Part shown: one piece after another, positions 9,171-16,973 of the stretch
Position numbering within the stretch: the first letter of the stretch is position 1
How the letters are laid out: each line of letters starts with the position of its first letter
Source of the DNA: JBHYGK01 sp051859045
GTDB lineage: Bacteria > Pseudomonadota > Gammaproteobacteria > Xanthomonadales > Xanthomonadaceae
Direction of reading: 5' to 3'
Length of the DNA: 64,000 nt
Assembly: GCA_051859045.1 (NCBI GenBank)
Contig: JBHYGK010000045.1
Span: forward strand, 92,797-156,796
Made by a program: the position numbers and the translations under genes
The notes under the pieces: model-generated
The model's database searches: none
What the model was told of the DNA's origin: nothing
The model's input: only the letters and a program-made list of their open reading frames with translations

Positions 9171-9616
9171 GCACCCGCCACGCCGCCCTGCTGCTGGCGA
9201 CGCTGCATCGCGCCGACCAGCGCTGGCTGCTGGGCCAGCTGCCGCGCGCCACCCGCTCGGCGCTCGCGCCGCTGCTGCGCGAGGCCGAGCGCCACGGACT
9301 CGCCCTCGACCACGCCAGCGTGGAGGAGGGCCTGGCCGAGGCCGACGGCCGCGCCGCGCTCGCGACCACGATCGATCTGCCTGTGGCCGCCCGTGCCGAG
9401 GCCCTGCGCGGCTGGGAGCCCGCGTGGGCCGCCGCGATGCTCGCCGCCTGTCCGCCCGAGGATCGCGAGGCCCTGCTGGCGCGCCTTGCGCCGACCGAAG
9501 CCGGCGTGCTCACCGCGCTGGTGGAGGGGCCCGAAGGCCAGCTGCCGGTCGCGCTGGCCCAGGCATTGGTGGCTGAATGGCGGCGCGTCGCCGGTGAACA
9601 GGAGGGCGGTGCGTGA
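9167..9616 (+). CDS. Short FliG-slot protein, candidate FliG lacking its C-terminal domain
   Basis: 149 residues, beginning at GTG 9167 in the fliF stop overlap. It occupies the exact fliG slot (fliF-x-fliH), but real FliG has about 330 residues. The N-terminus RHAALLLATLHRADQRWLL followed by GQLPR has the pattern of the FliG N-terminal helix. WEPAWAAAMLAACPPEDREA may be a degraded version of the FliG middle segment around EHPQ. No FliG C-terminal torque helix can fit. Either this is a trimmed FliG that only bridges FliF to the SpoA proteins, comparable in place to injectisome SctK, or an unrelated protein occupies the slot. The identity rests on position and weak pattern only. Confidence 0.6.
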   Translation: MSTRHAALLLATLHRADQRWLLGQLPRATRSALAPLLREAERHGLALDHASVEEGLAEADGRAALATTIDLPVAARAEALRGWEPAWAAAMLAACPPEDREALLARLAPTEAGVLTALVEGPEGQLPVALAQALVAEWRRVAGEQEGGA

Positions 9617-10293
9617 GCAGGCTGACCCTCGCGCCCGACCAGTCGCTTCCCGCCCGCCGCCTGCAGGCGGGCGGGGGGAGTGCCCTCTCCGAGCAGGCTC
9701 CGGGTCCGGCGCCGGTCGAGGGCGATCCGCGCATCGATCACGCCGCCCGCCTGCAGGCCGAGCTCGAGCATCGCTTCGCCGAGGCGGAGCGCGCCGGCCG
9801 CGAGGCCGGCCTGGAGGCCGCCGAGGCCGCCCTCGAGGCCGAGCGCGCGCGCCGCGAGGAGGCGTTCGCCGAGCGCGAGGCCGCGCTGGCACGGCAGCTC
9901 GAGGAACAGCGTCGCGTCGCGAGCCGCGAGCTGCAGGCGCTGGCGATGCTGCATGAGGAGGTCCGCGAGGAGGCCGAGGGCGTCGCGCTGGCCGTGGCCT
10001 ACGCGGCGTTGGCCAAGGTGCTGGGCCAGCGCGAGGCCGACGGCACCCTCGCGCCGGCGATCGTGGCGCAGGCGCTGCGCGAGTCCGGGGCGATGGTGCT
10101 GCGCGTGCGTGTCCCCGCGCGCAGCGCCCTGCCGCGCGACGTCGACGGCATCGAGCTTGTCGAGGACCCGGCCCTGCAGCCGGGCCAGCTGCGGCTCGAG
10201 ACCCCCGCAGGGGAGATTGAGGCCGGCCTCGCCGTCCGCCTCGAGGCGATCGCCCAGGCGCTGCTGCAGTCCCTGGCCCGGGACCACGCATGA
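9613..10293 (+). CDS. fliH: FliH, export ATPase regulator
   Basis: 226 residues, GTG start overlapping the previous stop. A long Ala/Glu/Arg-rich coiled coil spans about residues 45-125, followed by the FliH/SctL C-terminal domain (VAYAALAKVLGQREADGTL; IELVEDPALQPGQLRLET). In the family FliH dimers hold FliI inactive and tether it to FliN and FlhA. Length and layout are ordinary. The stop overlaps the fliI start (ATGA). Confidence 0.88.
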   Translation: MSRLTLAPDQSLPARRLQAGGGSALSEQAPGPAPVEGDPRIDHAARLQAELEHRFAEAERAGREAGLEAAEAALEAERARREEAFAEREAALARQLEEQRRVASRELQALAMLHEEVREEAEGVALAVAYAALAKVLGQREADGTLAPAIVAQALRESGAMVLRVRVPARSALPRDVDGIELVEDPALQPGQLRLETPAGEIEAGLAVRLEAIAQALLQSLARDHA

Positions 10294-11615
10294 ACGCCCT
10301 GCGCGAGCGCGCCCTGCACGCCATCGACGCCGCCGCCATGCGCGAGCGGCTGGGGCGCGTGCACGCCTTCAATGGCCTGGTCATCGAGGCCCACGGGCCG
10401 GACGCGCGGATCGGCGAGATGTGCGAGATCAGCCTCAAGGTCGGCGCACCGGTGCCCGCCGAGGTCGTTGGCTATCGCGACGGCCGCGTGCTGCTGATGC
10501 CCTATGGCGACCTGCGCGGCCTGTCGCTCGGCAGCCAGGTGCGCGCCACGGGCCGCACCCTGGGCATCCCGGTGGGCGAGGCCATGTGCGGGCGGGTGCT
10601 CGACGCGTTCGGCCAGCCGCTGGATGGCCGCGGCGCGTGGAAGGTCGAGGCCGAGTTCCCGCTGGTGCGCCCACCGATCAACCCCGTCGCGCGCGAACCG
10701 ATCGACGAGGTGCTCGAGACGGGCATCCGCGCCATCGACGCGCTGCTGACCCTGGGGGTGGGCCAGCGCGTGGGCATCTTCGCCGGCAGCGGCGTGGGCA
10801 AGAGCACCCTGCTGGGCATGCTCGCGCGCCACGTCGAGGTGGACGTGGTGGTGGTGGCGATGATCGGCGAGCGCGGCCGCGAGGTGAACGACTTCCTGCG
10901 CGAGTCGCTGGGCGATGACGGCCTCTCGCGCGCTGTGGTGATGGTCGCCACCGCCGACCAGCCAGCGCTGGTGCGCACCCATGCGGTGCGCGCGGCGCAC
11001 GCGGTGGCCGAGTTCTTCCGCGAGCGCGGCCGCTCGGTGCTGCTGATCCTCGACTCGATGACCCGCTTCGCGATGGCCCAGCGCGAGGTCGGCCTCGCGG
11101 TCGGCGAGCCGCCCACCTACCGCGGCTACACGCCCTCGGTGTTCGCCCAGCTGCCGCAGCTGCTCGAGCGCTGCGGCCGGATCGCCGGCAAGGGCAGCAT
11201 CACCGCGATCTACAGCGTGCTCGTGGAAGGCGACGACATGAACGAACCGGTGACCGACCACATGCGCTCGATCCTCGATGGCCACATCGTGCTCAGCCGC
11301 TCGCTCGCCGCCCGCGCGCACCACCCGGCGATTGACGTCCTGCAGAGCGCGAGCCGCCTGATGGGCGCGGTCGCCGACGCGCCCGAGCGCGCGATGGCCG
11401 ATGCCACGCGATCCATGCTGGCGACGTGGGAAGCCTCGCGAGACCTCGTCGAGATGGGCGCCTACCAGGCCGGGACGCACCCCGCGCTCGACAGCGCGCT
11501 GGCGGTGCTGCCCGCGGTCCAGCAGGTGCTGCGCCAGACCCCGGGCGAGCGTGACGCGCGCGCCGACACCCTGCGCGCGCTCGCCGCGGCGATGCAGCCG
11601 GAGGGCGTGCGATGA
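10290..11615 (+). CDS. fliI: FliI, flagellar export ATPase
   Basis: 441 residues, full length. The P-loop GSGVGKST is at residues 166-173 (K171 and S172 for nucleotide binding). Walker B lies in VLLILDSMTRFAMAQREVG, and GEPPTYRGYTPSVFAQLPQL is the family signature. It is related to F1-ATPase beta subunits and forms a hexamer at the base of the export gate, where it unfolds or releases substrates. The N-terminal domain (RVHAFNGLVIEAHGPDARIG) is complete. Flanking overlaps with fliH and fliJ fit one transcription unit. Confidence 0.97.
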   Translation: MNALRERALHAIDAAAMRERLGRVHAFNGLVIEAHGPDARIGEMCEISLKVGAPVPAEVVGYRDGRVLLMPYGDLRGLSLGSQVRATGRTLGIPVGEAMCGRVLDAFGQPLDGRGAWKVEAEFPLVRPPINPVAREPIDEVLETGIRAIDALLTLGVGQRVGIFAGSGVGKSTLLGMLARHVEVDVVVVAMIGERGREVNDFLRESLGDDGLSRAVVMVATADQPALVRTHAVRAAHAVAEFFRERGRSVLLILDSMTRFAMAQREVGLAVGEPPTYRGYTPSVFAQLPQLLERCGRIAGKGSITAIYSVLVEGDDMNEPVTDHMRSILDGHIVLSRSLAARAHHPAIDVLQSASRLMGAVADAPERAMADATRSMLATWEASRDLVEMGAYQAGTHPALDSALAVLPAVQQVLRQTPGERDARADTLRALAAAMQPEGVR

Positions 11616-12058
11616 GCGCCGGGCAGGGCGGGGCCCTAGGCAAGGTGCTGCGGTTGGCGAAGGTGCGCGCGCGCGAGGCCGAGATGCAGGCGCTGCGCGC
11701 CGCGCACGCCCGCGCCGAGGCCGATCGCCGCGAACACGAGGCCCGCGACGCCCTGGACCGCCTCGATGGCGGTCGTCGCCTTGGCGAGGGGCAGCGTCTG
11801 GACCTCGGGCGCTACGAGCTCTCGCTGCACGTCCAGGCGGCCGGCGTCGATCGCCTGGTCGCCGCCACCGAGGCCAGCCATCGCGCGCAGGCCGACGAGC
11901 GCGAGGCGGGCTCGGTGCTCGCTGGCGCCCGCCGCTTCGAGGACCGCCTCGGCGAGCGGGTGGACGCCATGGCCGGCGAGGCCCTGCGCGCCCGCGAGCT
12001 GCGCGATCTCGATCGCCTCGCCGACCTTCGCCCCGTGCCGCAGGAGTCCACCCGATGA
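11612..12058 (+). CDS. fliJ: FliJ-like export coiled-coil protein
   Basis: 148 residues, predicted almost entirely helical, with heptad-like Arg/Glu/Ala runs over its whole length. Size, coiled-coil nature and position between fliI and fliK identify it as FliJ, the ATPase-stalk (gamma-subunit-like) protein that links FliI to FlhA and recycles chaperones. Sequence conservation in this family is low, so the call rests mainly on context. The start overlaps the fliI stop and the stop overlaps the fliK start (ATGATG). Confidence 0.75.
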   Translation: MSAGQGGALGKVLRLAKVRAREAEMQALRAAHARAEADRREHEARDALDRLDGGRRLGEGQRLDLGRYELSLHVQAAGVDRLVAATEASHRAQADEREAGSVLAGARRFEDRLGERVDAMAGEALRARELRDLDRLADLRPVPQESTR

Positions 12059-13152
12059 TGCGCATCCTTCCCGGCGCGGTACCGCCGATGGCGTCCGCGC
12101 CCCGCGACCCGGCGTCCGGCACGCAGGCCGACTTCCTGGGCGCGCTGGGCCTCGCTGTCCGCAACCGTCCGGGCGAGGGCGACCGCGACCCCGCGACGCC
12201 CGCGTCTGGCGCCGCGGATGGATCCGTGGGCGTCCTCGCGCCGGGCATCCCGCTGGCGGGCCCGCACGCGCCGTCGGTCGATCGACGGACGCCCGCGTCC
12301 GACGGGTCGTCGCGCGACATCCCCGTGCCTCTTCCCGCGATCGGCGCGTCCCTGCACCCCATGCCTGATCCCGGGGCCCGGGCTCCGACGCATGGGCCCA
12401 TCTCCGCGCTGGCGATGGCGGATGCAATCGGGACGCCAGCCGCTTTGCCTGCGCAGGGAGTCGGGCCTCTCGCCCGGCTTGCGGGGCCATCGCCGGGCGT
12501 CGACTCGATGCTGGGCGGACGACCGGGGGAGCCGCCGCTGCTTGCGATGCTCGCGACGGCTCCGACGGCCGCTCCCGCATCCGCGCTCATCGTCGCCCCG
12601 GCGATGGCGGCGCCCGGCGCGCCTGACGTGGCCACGGCGCCCGCGGGCCTGCCGTCGCTGCTCCTGCCGCAGGGGCTGCTTGCCCATGGCCGCCTGTCGT
12701 ACCTGCAGCGCGGCGACGCGGCCGCGCCGCATGGCGCGTCGGCGCCCGCGACGGAGCGGGGGCGCGCCGCGGCCGGTGCAACGATCGCGGCGGGCGCGCC
12801 GACGGTGGCGTCGGGTGCCTTCGCGCTGCCGACGTCAGGGGCGGGCGCGCCCATCGCCCAAGCGCAGGCCCTGCGTGCGCAGGACGCCGCCCGGCGCGAG
12901 TCGCGCATCGGCGGCCCCGATGCGCCGCCGGCCCGCGAGGCCCTCGCGTCGTCGAGCTATGCGCGACGCGCGCTGCACACCCAGGTCGACGAGGACGGCA
13001 GCCTGCGCTGCTGGGCCCGCGACTACACCCTTTCCGAGCACGAGCGCGAGGGCCTCGCCCTCGGCCTCGTGGCTGAGGCCGCCAGCCGCGGCCAGTCGCT
13101 CCAGCGCGTCGTGATCAACGGCGTGCTGGCGTGGCAGCGTCCCCAGGACTGA
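12055..13152 (+). CDS. fliK: FliK-slot protein, candidate hook-length ruler
   Basis: 365 residues, mostly Pro/Ala/Gly-rich and low in order from about 10 to 300, as expected of a molecular ruler. The reading frame is open upstream to 11401, but the ATG at 12055 couples to the fliJ stop. The last 60 residues form a more ordered end (RCWARDYTLSEHEREGLAL; QSLQRVVINGVLAWQR), where FliK normally carries its switch domain; the canonical FliK C-terminal motif is not obvious. The place between fliJ and flgD is the usual one for fliK. Function is inferred from position and composition. Confidence 0.65.
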   Translation: MMRILPGAVPPMASAPRDPASGTQADFLGALGLAVRNRPGEGDRDPATPASGAADGSVGVLAPGIPLAGPHAPSVDRRTPASDGSSRDIPVPLPAIGASLHPMPDPGARAPTHGPISALAMADAIGTPAALPAQGVGPLARLAGPSPGVDSMLGGRPGEPPLLAMLATAPTAAPASALIVAPAMAAPGAPDVATAPAGLPSLLLPQGLLAHGRLSYLQRGDAAAPHGASAPATERGRAAAGATIAAGAPTVASGAFALPTSGAGAPIAQAQALRAQDAARRESRIGGPDAPPAREALASSSYARRALHTQVDEDGSLRCWARDYTLSEHEREGLALGLVAEAASRGQSLQRVVINGVLAWQRPQD

Positions 13153-13155
13153 CCC

Positions 13156-13575
13156 ATGACCATCGATGCGATCGGCAGCACCCTCAACAGCGGGCAGGCG
13201 GCGTCGGGCACGACGACCAGCACGATCACCCAGGACGAGTTCATCCGCCTGTTCCTGGCCCAGCTGCAGTTCCAGGACCCGCTCGAGCCGCTCGACAACC
13301 GCGAGTTCCTGGCCCAGCTCGCCCAGTTCTCGGGACTCGAGCAGAGCCGCCAGATCGGCCAGAGCGTCGACAACCTGCAGTTCATCGCGTCCGGCGGCCA
13401 GGCCCTGACCCTGCTCGACCGTCCGGTCGAGGTGACCACCGCCACCGGCGCGGTCACCGGGAACGTCATCGCCGTGCAGTTCACCACCGCGGGCCCGGAG
13501 CTCACCGTCCGCCCTGCCAGCGGCGACGTCCTCACCGGCGTGCGCCTGTCCCAGATCACCCTCGTCCAGCCCTGA
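13156..13575 (+). CDS. flgD: FlgD, hook-capping protein (short form)
   Basis: 139 residues against about 220 in model FlgD. The N-terminal half is strongly conserved (ITQDEFIRLFLAQLQFQDP; LDNREFLAQLAQFSGLEQ), which is the export and hook-tip-binding part. After it only a short beta domain remains (LLDRPVEVTTATGAVTGNV to the end). The FnIII-like insert of longer FlgD proteins is missing. Short FlgD proteins exist in other bacteria, so this alone is not a defect. FlgD caps the growing hook while FlgE polymerises; flgE follows 13 bases downstream. Confidence 0.92.
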   Translation: MTIDAIGSTLNSGQAASGTTTSTITQDEFIRLFLAQLQFQDPLEPLDNREFLAQLAQFSGLEQSRQIGQSVDNLQFIASGGQALTLLDRPVEVTTATGAVTGNVIAVQFTTAGPELTVRPASGDVLTGVRLSQITLVQP

Positions 13576-13588
13576 CCCGGAGACCACC

Positions 13589-14746
13589 ATGTTCCAGTCG
13601 CTCTTCAACAGCCTCTCGGGGCTCTTCAGCTTCAGCCGCAGCCTGGACACCGTGTCCAACAACGTCTCGAACATGAACACGCCCGGCTTCCGTGGCAGCG
13701 ACTCGTTCTTCGAGAACCTCATCGGCGGCCGCGGCTCCCGGATCGCGGGCGAGGGTCTGCGCACGTCTCAGGGCGACATCCGCCAGACCGGCAACAACAG
13801 CGACCTGGCGATCGAGGGCGCCGGCTTCTTCGTGCTGCGCGACGCCGAGGGCAACCTGCACTACACCCGCGCCGGCCAGTTCCGCTTCGACGAGGAGGGT
13901 CGCCTGGTCGACACCGTCACCCGCCACCAGGTGATGGCGATCGACGCCAGCGGCGCGCTCTCCCCGATCACCATCGAGAACGCGCGCACGCTGCCGGCCG
14001 TGGCCACCACGCGGGTCGACCTCGCGGGCAACCTCGCCAGCACCGCCACCACCCACACGATTCCCTCGATCCGCGTGTTCGACGCGCAGGGCAACCCCCA
14101 GGTGCTCAACGTGGTGTTCACCAACAACGGCGCGGTCACGCCGAACAGCTGGCTGGTGAGCATCCGCAACGAGGCGGGCGCCGTGGTCGGCAGCGGCGAG
14201 CTGCGCTTCGGCGCCGATGGCTCGCTGGTCGCCGGCTTCAGCAGTGTCACGGCCACCATCACCGCGCTCGGGCAGCCGCAGGCCATCACCTTCGACTTCG
14301 GCACGCCCGGCGTGCTCTCGGGCTCGACCCAGTTCCCGGGCATCCCGACCAGCCTCGGCGCGCGCCAGATCGACGGCAACGCGGTGCTGGGCCTGAGCAA
14401 TCTCAGCTTCGACGCGCGCGGCGTGCTGAAGCTGACCTACAGCAACGGCGAGACCCGCGATGGCCAGCAGATCGCGCTGGCGTTCCTGAGCAACGAGTCC
14501 GACCTCAAGGCCGATGGCGGCCGCCTGTTCTCCGGCATCAACGTGCAGGGTCGCCAGCTCGGCCGTGCGCAGGAGGGGGCCTTCGGCCGCATCGCCGGCA
14601 GCAGCCTCGAGATGTCGAACATCGACCTGACCCAGGAGTTCGCGGACATGATCATCATCCAGCGCGGCTACCAGGCCAGCTCGCGGGTCATGTCGGTGAC
14701 CAACGAGATGATCGAGAACCTCTACAACAGCACCCGGGGCGGCTGA
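13589..14746 (+). CDS. flgE: FlgE, flagellar hook protein
   Basis: 385 residues. The N-terminus SRSLDTVSNNVSNMNTPGFR is the classic axial motif, and the C-terminus DMIIIQRGYQASSRVMSVT followed by NEMIENLYN is the FlgE end. The middle is a single beta-rich hook domain. The protein polymerises into the hook after export. The ATG follows GGAGACC. Its stop overlaps the next ATG (TGATG). Together with flgD it shows that a hook, not only a rod, is made. Confidence 0.95.
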   Translation: MFQSLFNSLSGLFSFSRSLDTVSNNVSNMNTPGFRGSDSFFENLIGGRGSRIAGEGLRTSQGDIRQTGNNSDLAIEGAGFFVLRDAEGNLHYTRAGQFRFDEEGRLVDTVTRHQVMAIDASGALSPITIENARTLPAVATTRVDLAGNLASTATTHTIPSIRVFDAQGNPQVLNVVFTNNGAVTPNSWLVSIRNEAGAVVGSGELRFGADGSLVAGFSSVTATITALGQPQAITFDFGTPGVLSGSTQFPGIPTSLGARQIDGNAVLGLSNLSFDARGVLKLTYSNGETRDGQQIALAFLSNESDLKADGGRLFSGINVQGRQLGRAQEGAFGRIAGSSLEMSNIDLTQEFADMIIIQRGYQASSRVMSVTNEMIENLYNSTRGG

Positions 14747-15528
14747 TGCCCGCGATCCGCCTGCATCCGGCCTCGAAGGCCCGGCGCGAGGCCGTGCTCG
14801 ACGCCGTGCGCGAGGCCGCCTCGGCCTGGGAGCGTGCGTGGGCGCAGCGGCCCGGTGGCCTCGACGTGGTCCTGGCCGAGCCCGCTGCCGACCAGGGGGT
14901 CCTGCCCGCCGACGTCGCGTGCTTCGGCGCGGAGTCCGGCCAGGTCGCGCTGTGCGCCGATGCGCCGGCGCTCGCGCGCTGGCTGCTGCCGGCGAGCGCG
15001 AGCGCGCCGACCGGTGCGGCCGCTCGCGTCGTGGACGCGGCGCTGGCCGACCTCGCCGCGCGGCTGCTCGGCGTGCGCCAGGCTGAGCCGGCGGCGCTCG
15101 CGCCGAGGCGGTTCGCGCCGCGCGCCGGTGCGATCGAGGCCGTGGTGCGGACACCCGGCGCCAGCATCGCGGTGCGCCTCGACGGCATGCGCGCCCTCGG
15201 CCTGCATCCACGAGCCTCGAGTCCCACCCGCGCGACGCTCGCGCCGCGTTCGCAGGCCGTCGGCGGCCTGGTGGTCGGGGTGGAGTGCGTGCTGCCGCTG
15301 GGCAGGCTTCCACTGGCCGACATGCTCGGCCTTCGCCCCGGCGACGTCGTGGTCTCCCGCGCGGGCCTCGACGCAGCGCTCGAACTGCGCGCCGAGGGGC
15401 GCCGCGGCGCCGTGGCGGGTCGCCTCGCGCGCACCGGCGACGGCCGCAAGGCCTTCTGCGCCCTTCCCCCGTCCTCTTCCGCCCAGCCCTCCCCCGTGTC
15501 CGTCGATTCCAGGAATCCCGCCCCATGA
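14746..15528 (+). CDS. fliM: FliM-slot SpoA-domain protein, short and SctQ-like
   Basis: 260 residues against about 330 in typical FliM. The C-terminal 90 residues are a SpoA (FliM/FliN C-terminal) domain (VGGLVVGVECVLPLGRLPL; LGLRPGDVVVSRAGLDAAL). The upstream part is Ala/Arg-rich and does not show the CheC-like middle domain motifs. The N-terminus (MPAIRLHPASKARREAVL) lacks the LSQxEIDALL motif that binds phospho-CheY in FliM. The build resembles the injectisome C-ring protein SctQ more than a chemotaxis-responsive FliM. It sits directly before fliN, with a 4-base overlap. Confidence 0.7.
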   Translation: MPAIRLHPASKARREAVLDAVREAASAWERAWAQRPGGLDVVLAEPAADQGVLPADVACFGAESGQVALCADAPALARWLLPASASAPTGAAARVVDAALADLAARLLGVRQAEPAALAPRRFAPRAGAIEAVVRTPGASIAVRLDGMRALGLHPRASSPTRATLAPRSQAVGGLVVGVECVLPLGRLPLADMLGLRPGDVVVSRAGLDAALELRAEGRRGAVAGRLARTGDGRKAFCALPPSSSAQPSPVSVDSRNPAP

Positions 15529-15833
15529 GCCAGTCCCCCAAGGTCGAGCGCCTCGAGCTCGACCGCCTTGATGCCACGGCGGATGCCGCACGCAGCGCGA
15601 CCGCGATCGACCTCGACCTGGTCGGCCACGTCGAGGTCGCCATCGACGTCCACGTCGGCTCGATGCAGCTGCCGCTCGCGCAGCTGATGTCGCTCAAGCC
15701 GGGCGACGTGGTTGCGATGCGCGAGGGCGTCGACGAGCCCGTCACCCTCACGCTCAACGGCAAGGCCGTCGCGCGCGGCGAGCTCGTCGCGGTCGACGAC
15801 CAGTTCGGCGTGCACATCCTCGAGGTGCTGTGA
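15525..15833 (+). CDS. fliN: FliN, flagellar C-ring protein
   Basis: 102 residues. The ATG at 15525 overlaps the previous stop (ATGA); the frame is open further upstream but that part is not FliN. The SpoA domain is standard: HVEVAIDVHVGSMQLPLAQ, LMSLKPGDVV and the end GELVAVDDQFGVHILEVL. FliN forms the lower C ring and binds FliH, so it also serves export. It is the best conserved of the three C-ring genes here. Confidence 0.93.
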   Translation: MSQSPKVERLELDRLDATADAARSATAIDLDLVGHVEVAIDVHVGSMQLPLAQLMSLKPGDVVAMREGVDEPVTLTLNGKAVARGELVAVDDQFGVHILEVL

Positions 15834-16214
15834 GTGCCTGAGCCCGCACCGCGCGACGCCGCCACCGGCGAGGTCGCGGCCCCCATCCCCTTCCGCGAGG
15901 ACGCGATCGCCGGCGCGCCCGACCTGGCGATGACGCTGGGCCTGCTGGCCCTGCTCGGGTTGGCCGCGCTGGTCGCGCTGCTCCGCGTGCCCGCGTTCGC
16001 CAAGCTGCGCGCCCGGCTCGGACTCGGCCCGGTCGCCGGTGCGCCTGCGGACGCGCCCGTTGTCGTGTCGCGGCGCCGCGTGAGCGCGGCCTCGAGCGTG
16101 ATCGTCATCGCGCACGCCGGGCGCGAGTACCTGCTCGTCGAGTCCTCCCGCCACGTCAGCCTGTACCCCGTCGAGGCCCGGCCGCCCGGCGACGCGCGGG
16201 AGGGCCAGGCATGA
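15834..16214 (+). CDS. fliO: FliO, export-gate assembly protein
   Basis: 126 residues. The GTG start lies immediately after the fliN stop. One transmembrane segment spans about residues 31-53 (LAMTLGLLALLGLAALVALL), followed by a basic cytoplasmic domain with the weak FliO pattern (VIVIAHAGREYLLVESSRHV). FliO helps FliP form its ring in the membrane. Position between fliN and fliP and the single-TM layout support the call; sequence similarity in this family is low. The stop overlaps fliP by 4 bases. Confidence 0.8.
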   Translation: MPEPAPRDAATGEVAAPIPFREDAIAGAPDLAMTLGLLALLGLAALVALLRVPAFAKLRARLGLGPVAGAPADAPVVVSRRRVSAASSVIVIAHAGREYLLVESSRHVSLYPVEARPPGDAREGQA

Positions 16215-16969
16215 GCCGTCGCCACGCGTGGCGTTGGCTGGCTGCCTGCGGCCTCGCGCTGGCCCCGGTGGTCGCGCTCGCCGCAGCGCCAGCCGCCGCC
16301 GACCCCCTGCAGGCCAGCCTCGCCCAGCTCGCCGACGGCGACTACACGCCGGCGGTGAAGTCGTTCGTGTTCCTCACCATGCTGTCGTTCGTCCCGGCGC
16401 TGATGGTCGGCATGACCGCCTTCACCCGGATCATCATCGTCCTGGCGATGGTGCGGCACGCCCTGGGCCTGCAGCAGACCCCGCCCAACAGCGTCCTGGT
16501 GACCCTGGCGATGTTCCTGACCCTGTTCACGATGGCGCCTGTGATCGAGCGGGTGAACACCGAGGCCCTGCAGCCCTACATCGCCCAGCAGGTAGAGGCG
16601 GGCAGCGCGCTGGAGCTGGGCTATGCGCCACTGCGCGAGTTCATGGTCCGGCAGACGCGCGAGAAGGACCTCGCCGCGGTGCTGGAGATGGCGGGCGCCC
16701 CGCCGCCTGAGCGCATCGAGGACATCCAGGCCCGCCACCTGGTGCCGGCGTTCATGCTCAGCGAGCTGCGCACCGCCTTCCAGATCAGCTTCGTCATCTT
16801 CCTGCCGTTCCTGCTGATCGACCTCGTGGTCGCGGCGATCCTGATGGCGCTCGGCATGATCATGGTGCCGCCGATCACGGTCAGCCTCCCGCTGAAGGTG
16901 CTGGTGTTCCTGCTCGTCGATGGCTGGCTGCTGATCTCGCAGGCCCTGCTCGGCAGTTTCTCGGGATAG
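16211..16969 (+). CDS. fliP: FliP, export gate protein
   Basis: 252 residues. It has a cleavable-type N-terminal hydrophobic signal (the first 30 residues, ending in Ala-rich ALAAAPAAA) and then the very conserved FliP core: VKSFVFLTMLSFVPALMVGM, FTRIIIVLAMVRHALGLQ, TPPNSVL, and the C-terminal AFQISFVIFLPFLLIDLVV. FliP pentamers with FliQ and FliR build the pore through which substrates leave. fliQ and fliR do not follow; a sigma-factor gene does, so they must lie elsewhere, probably upstream of flhB. Confidence 0.97.
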   Translation: MSRRHAWRWLAACGLALAPVVALAAAPAAADPLQASLAQLADGDYTPAVKSFVFLTMLSFVPALMVGMTAFTRIIIVLAMVRHALGLQQTPPNSVLVTLAMFLTLFTMAPVIERVNTEALQPYIAQQVEAGSALELGYAPLREFMVRQTREKDLAAVLEMAGAPPPERIEDIQARHLVPAFMLSELRTAFQISFVIFLPFLLIDLVVAAILMALGMIMVPPITVSLPLKVLVFLLVDGWLLISQALLGSFSG

Positions 16970-16973
16970 CGCC

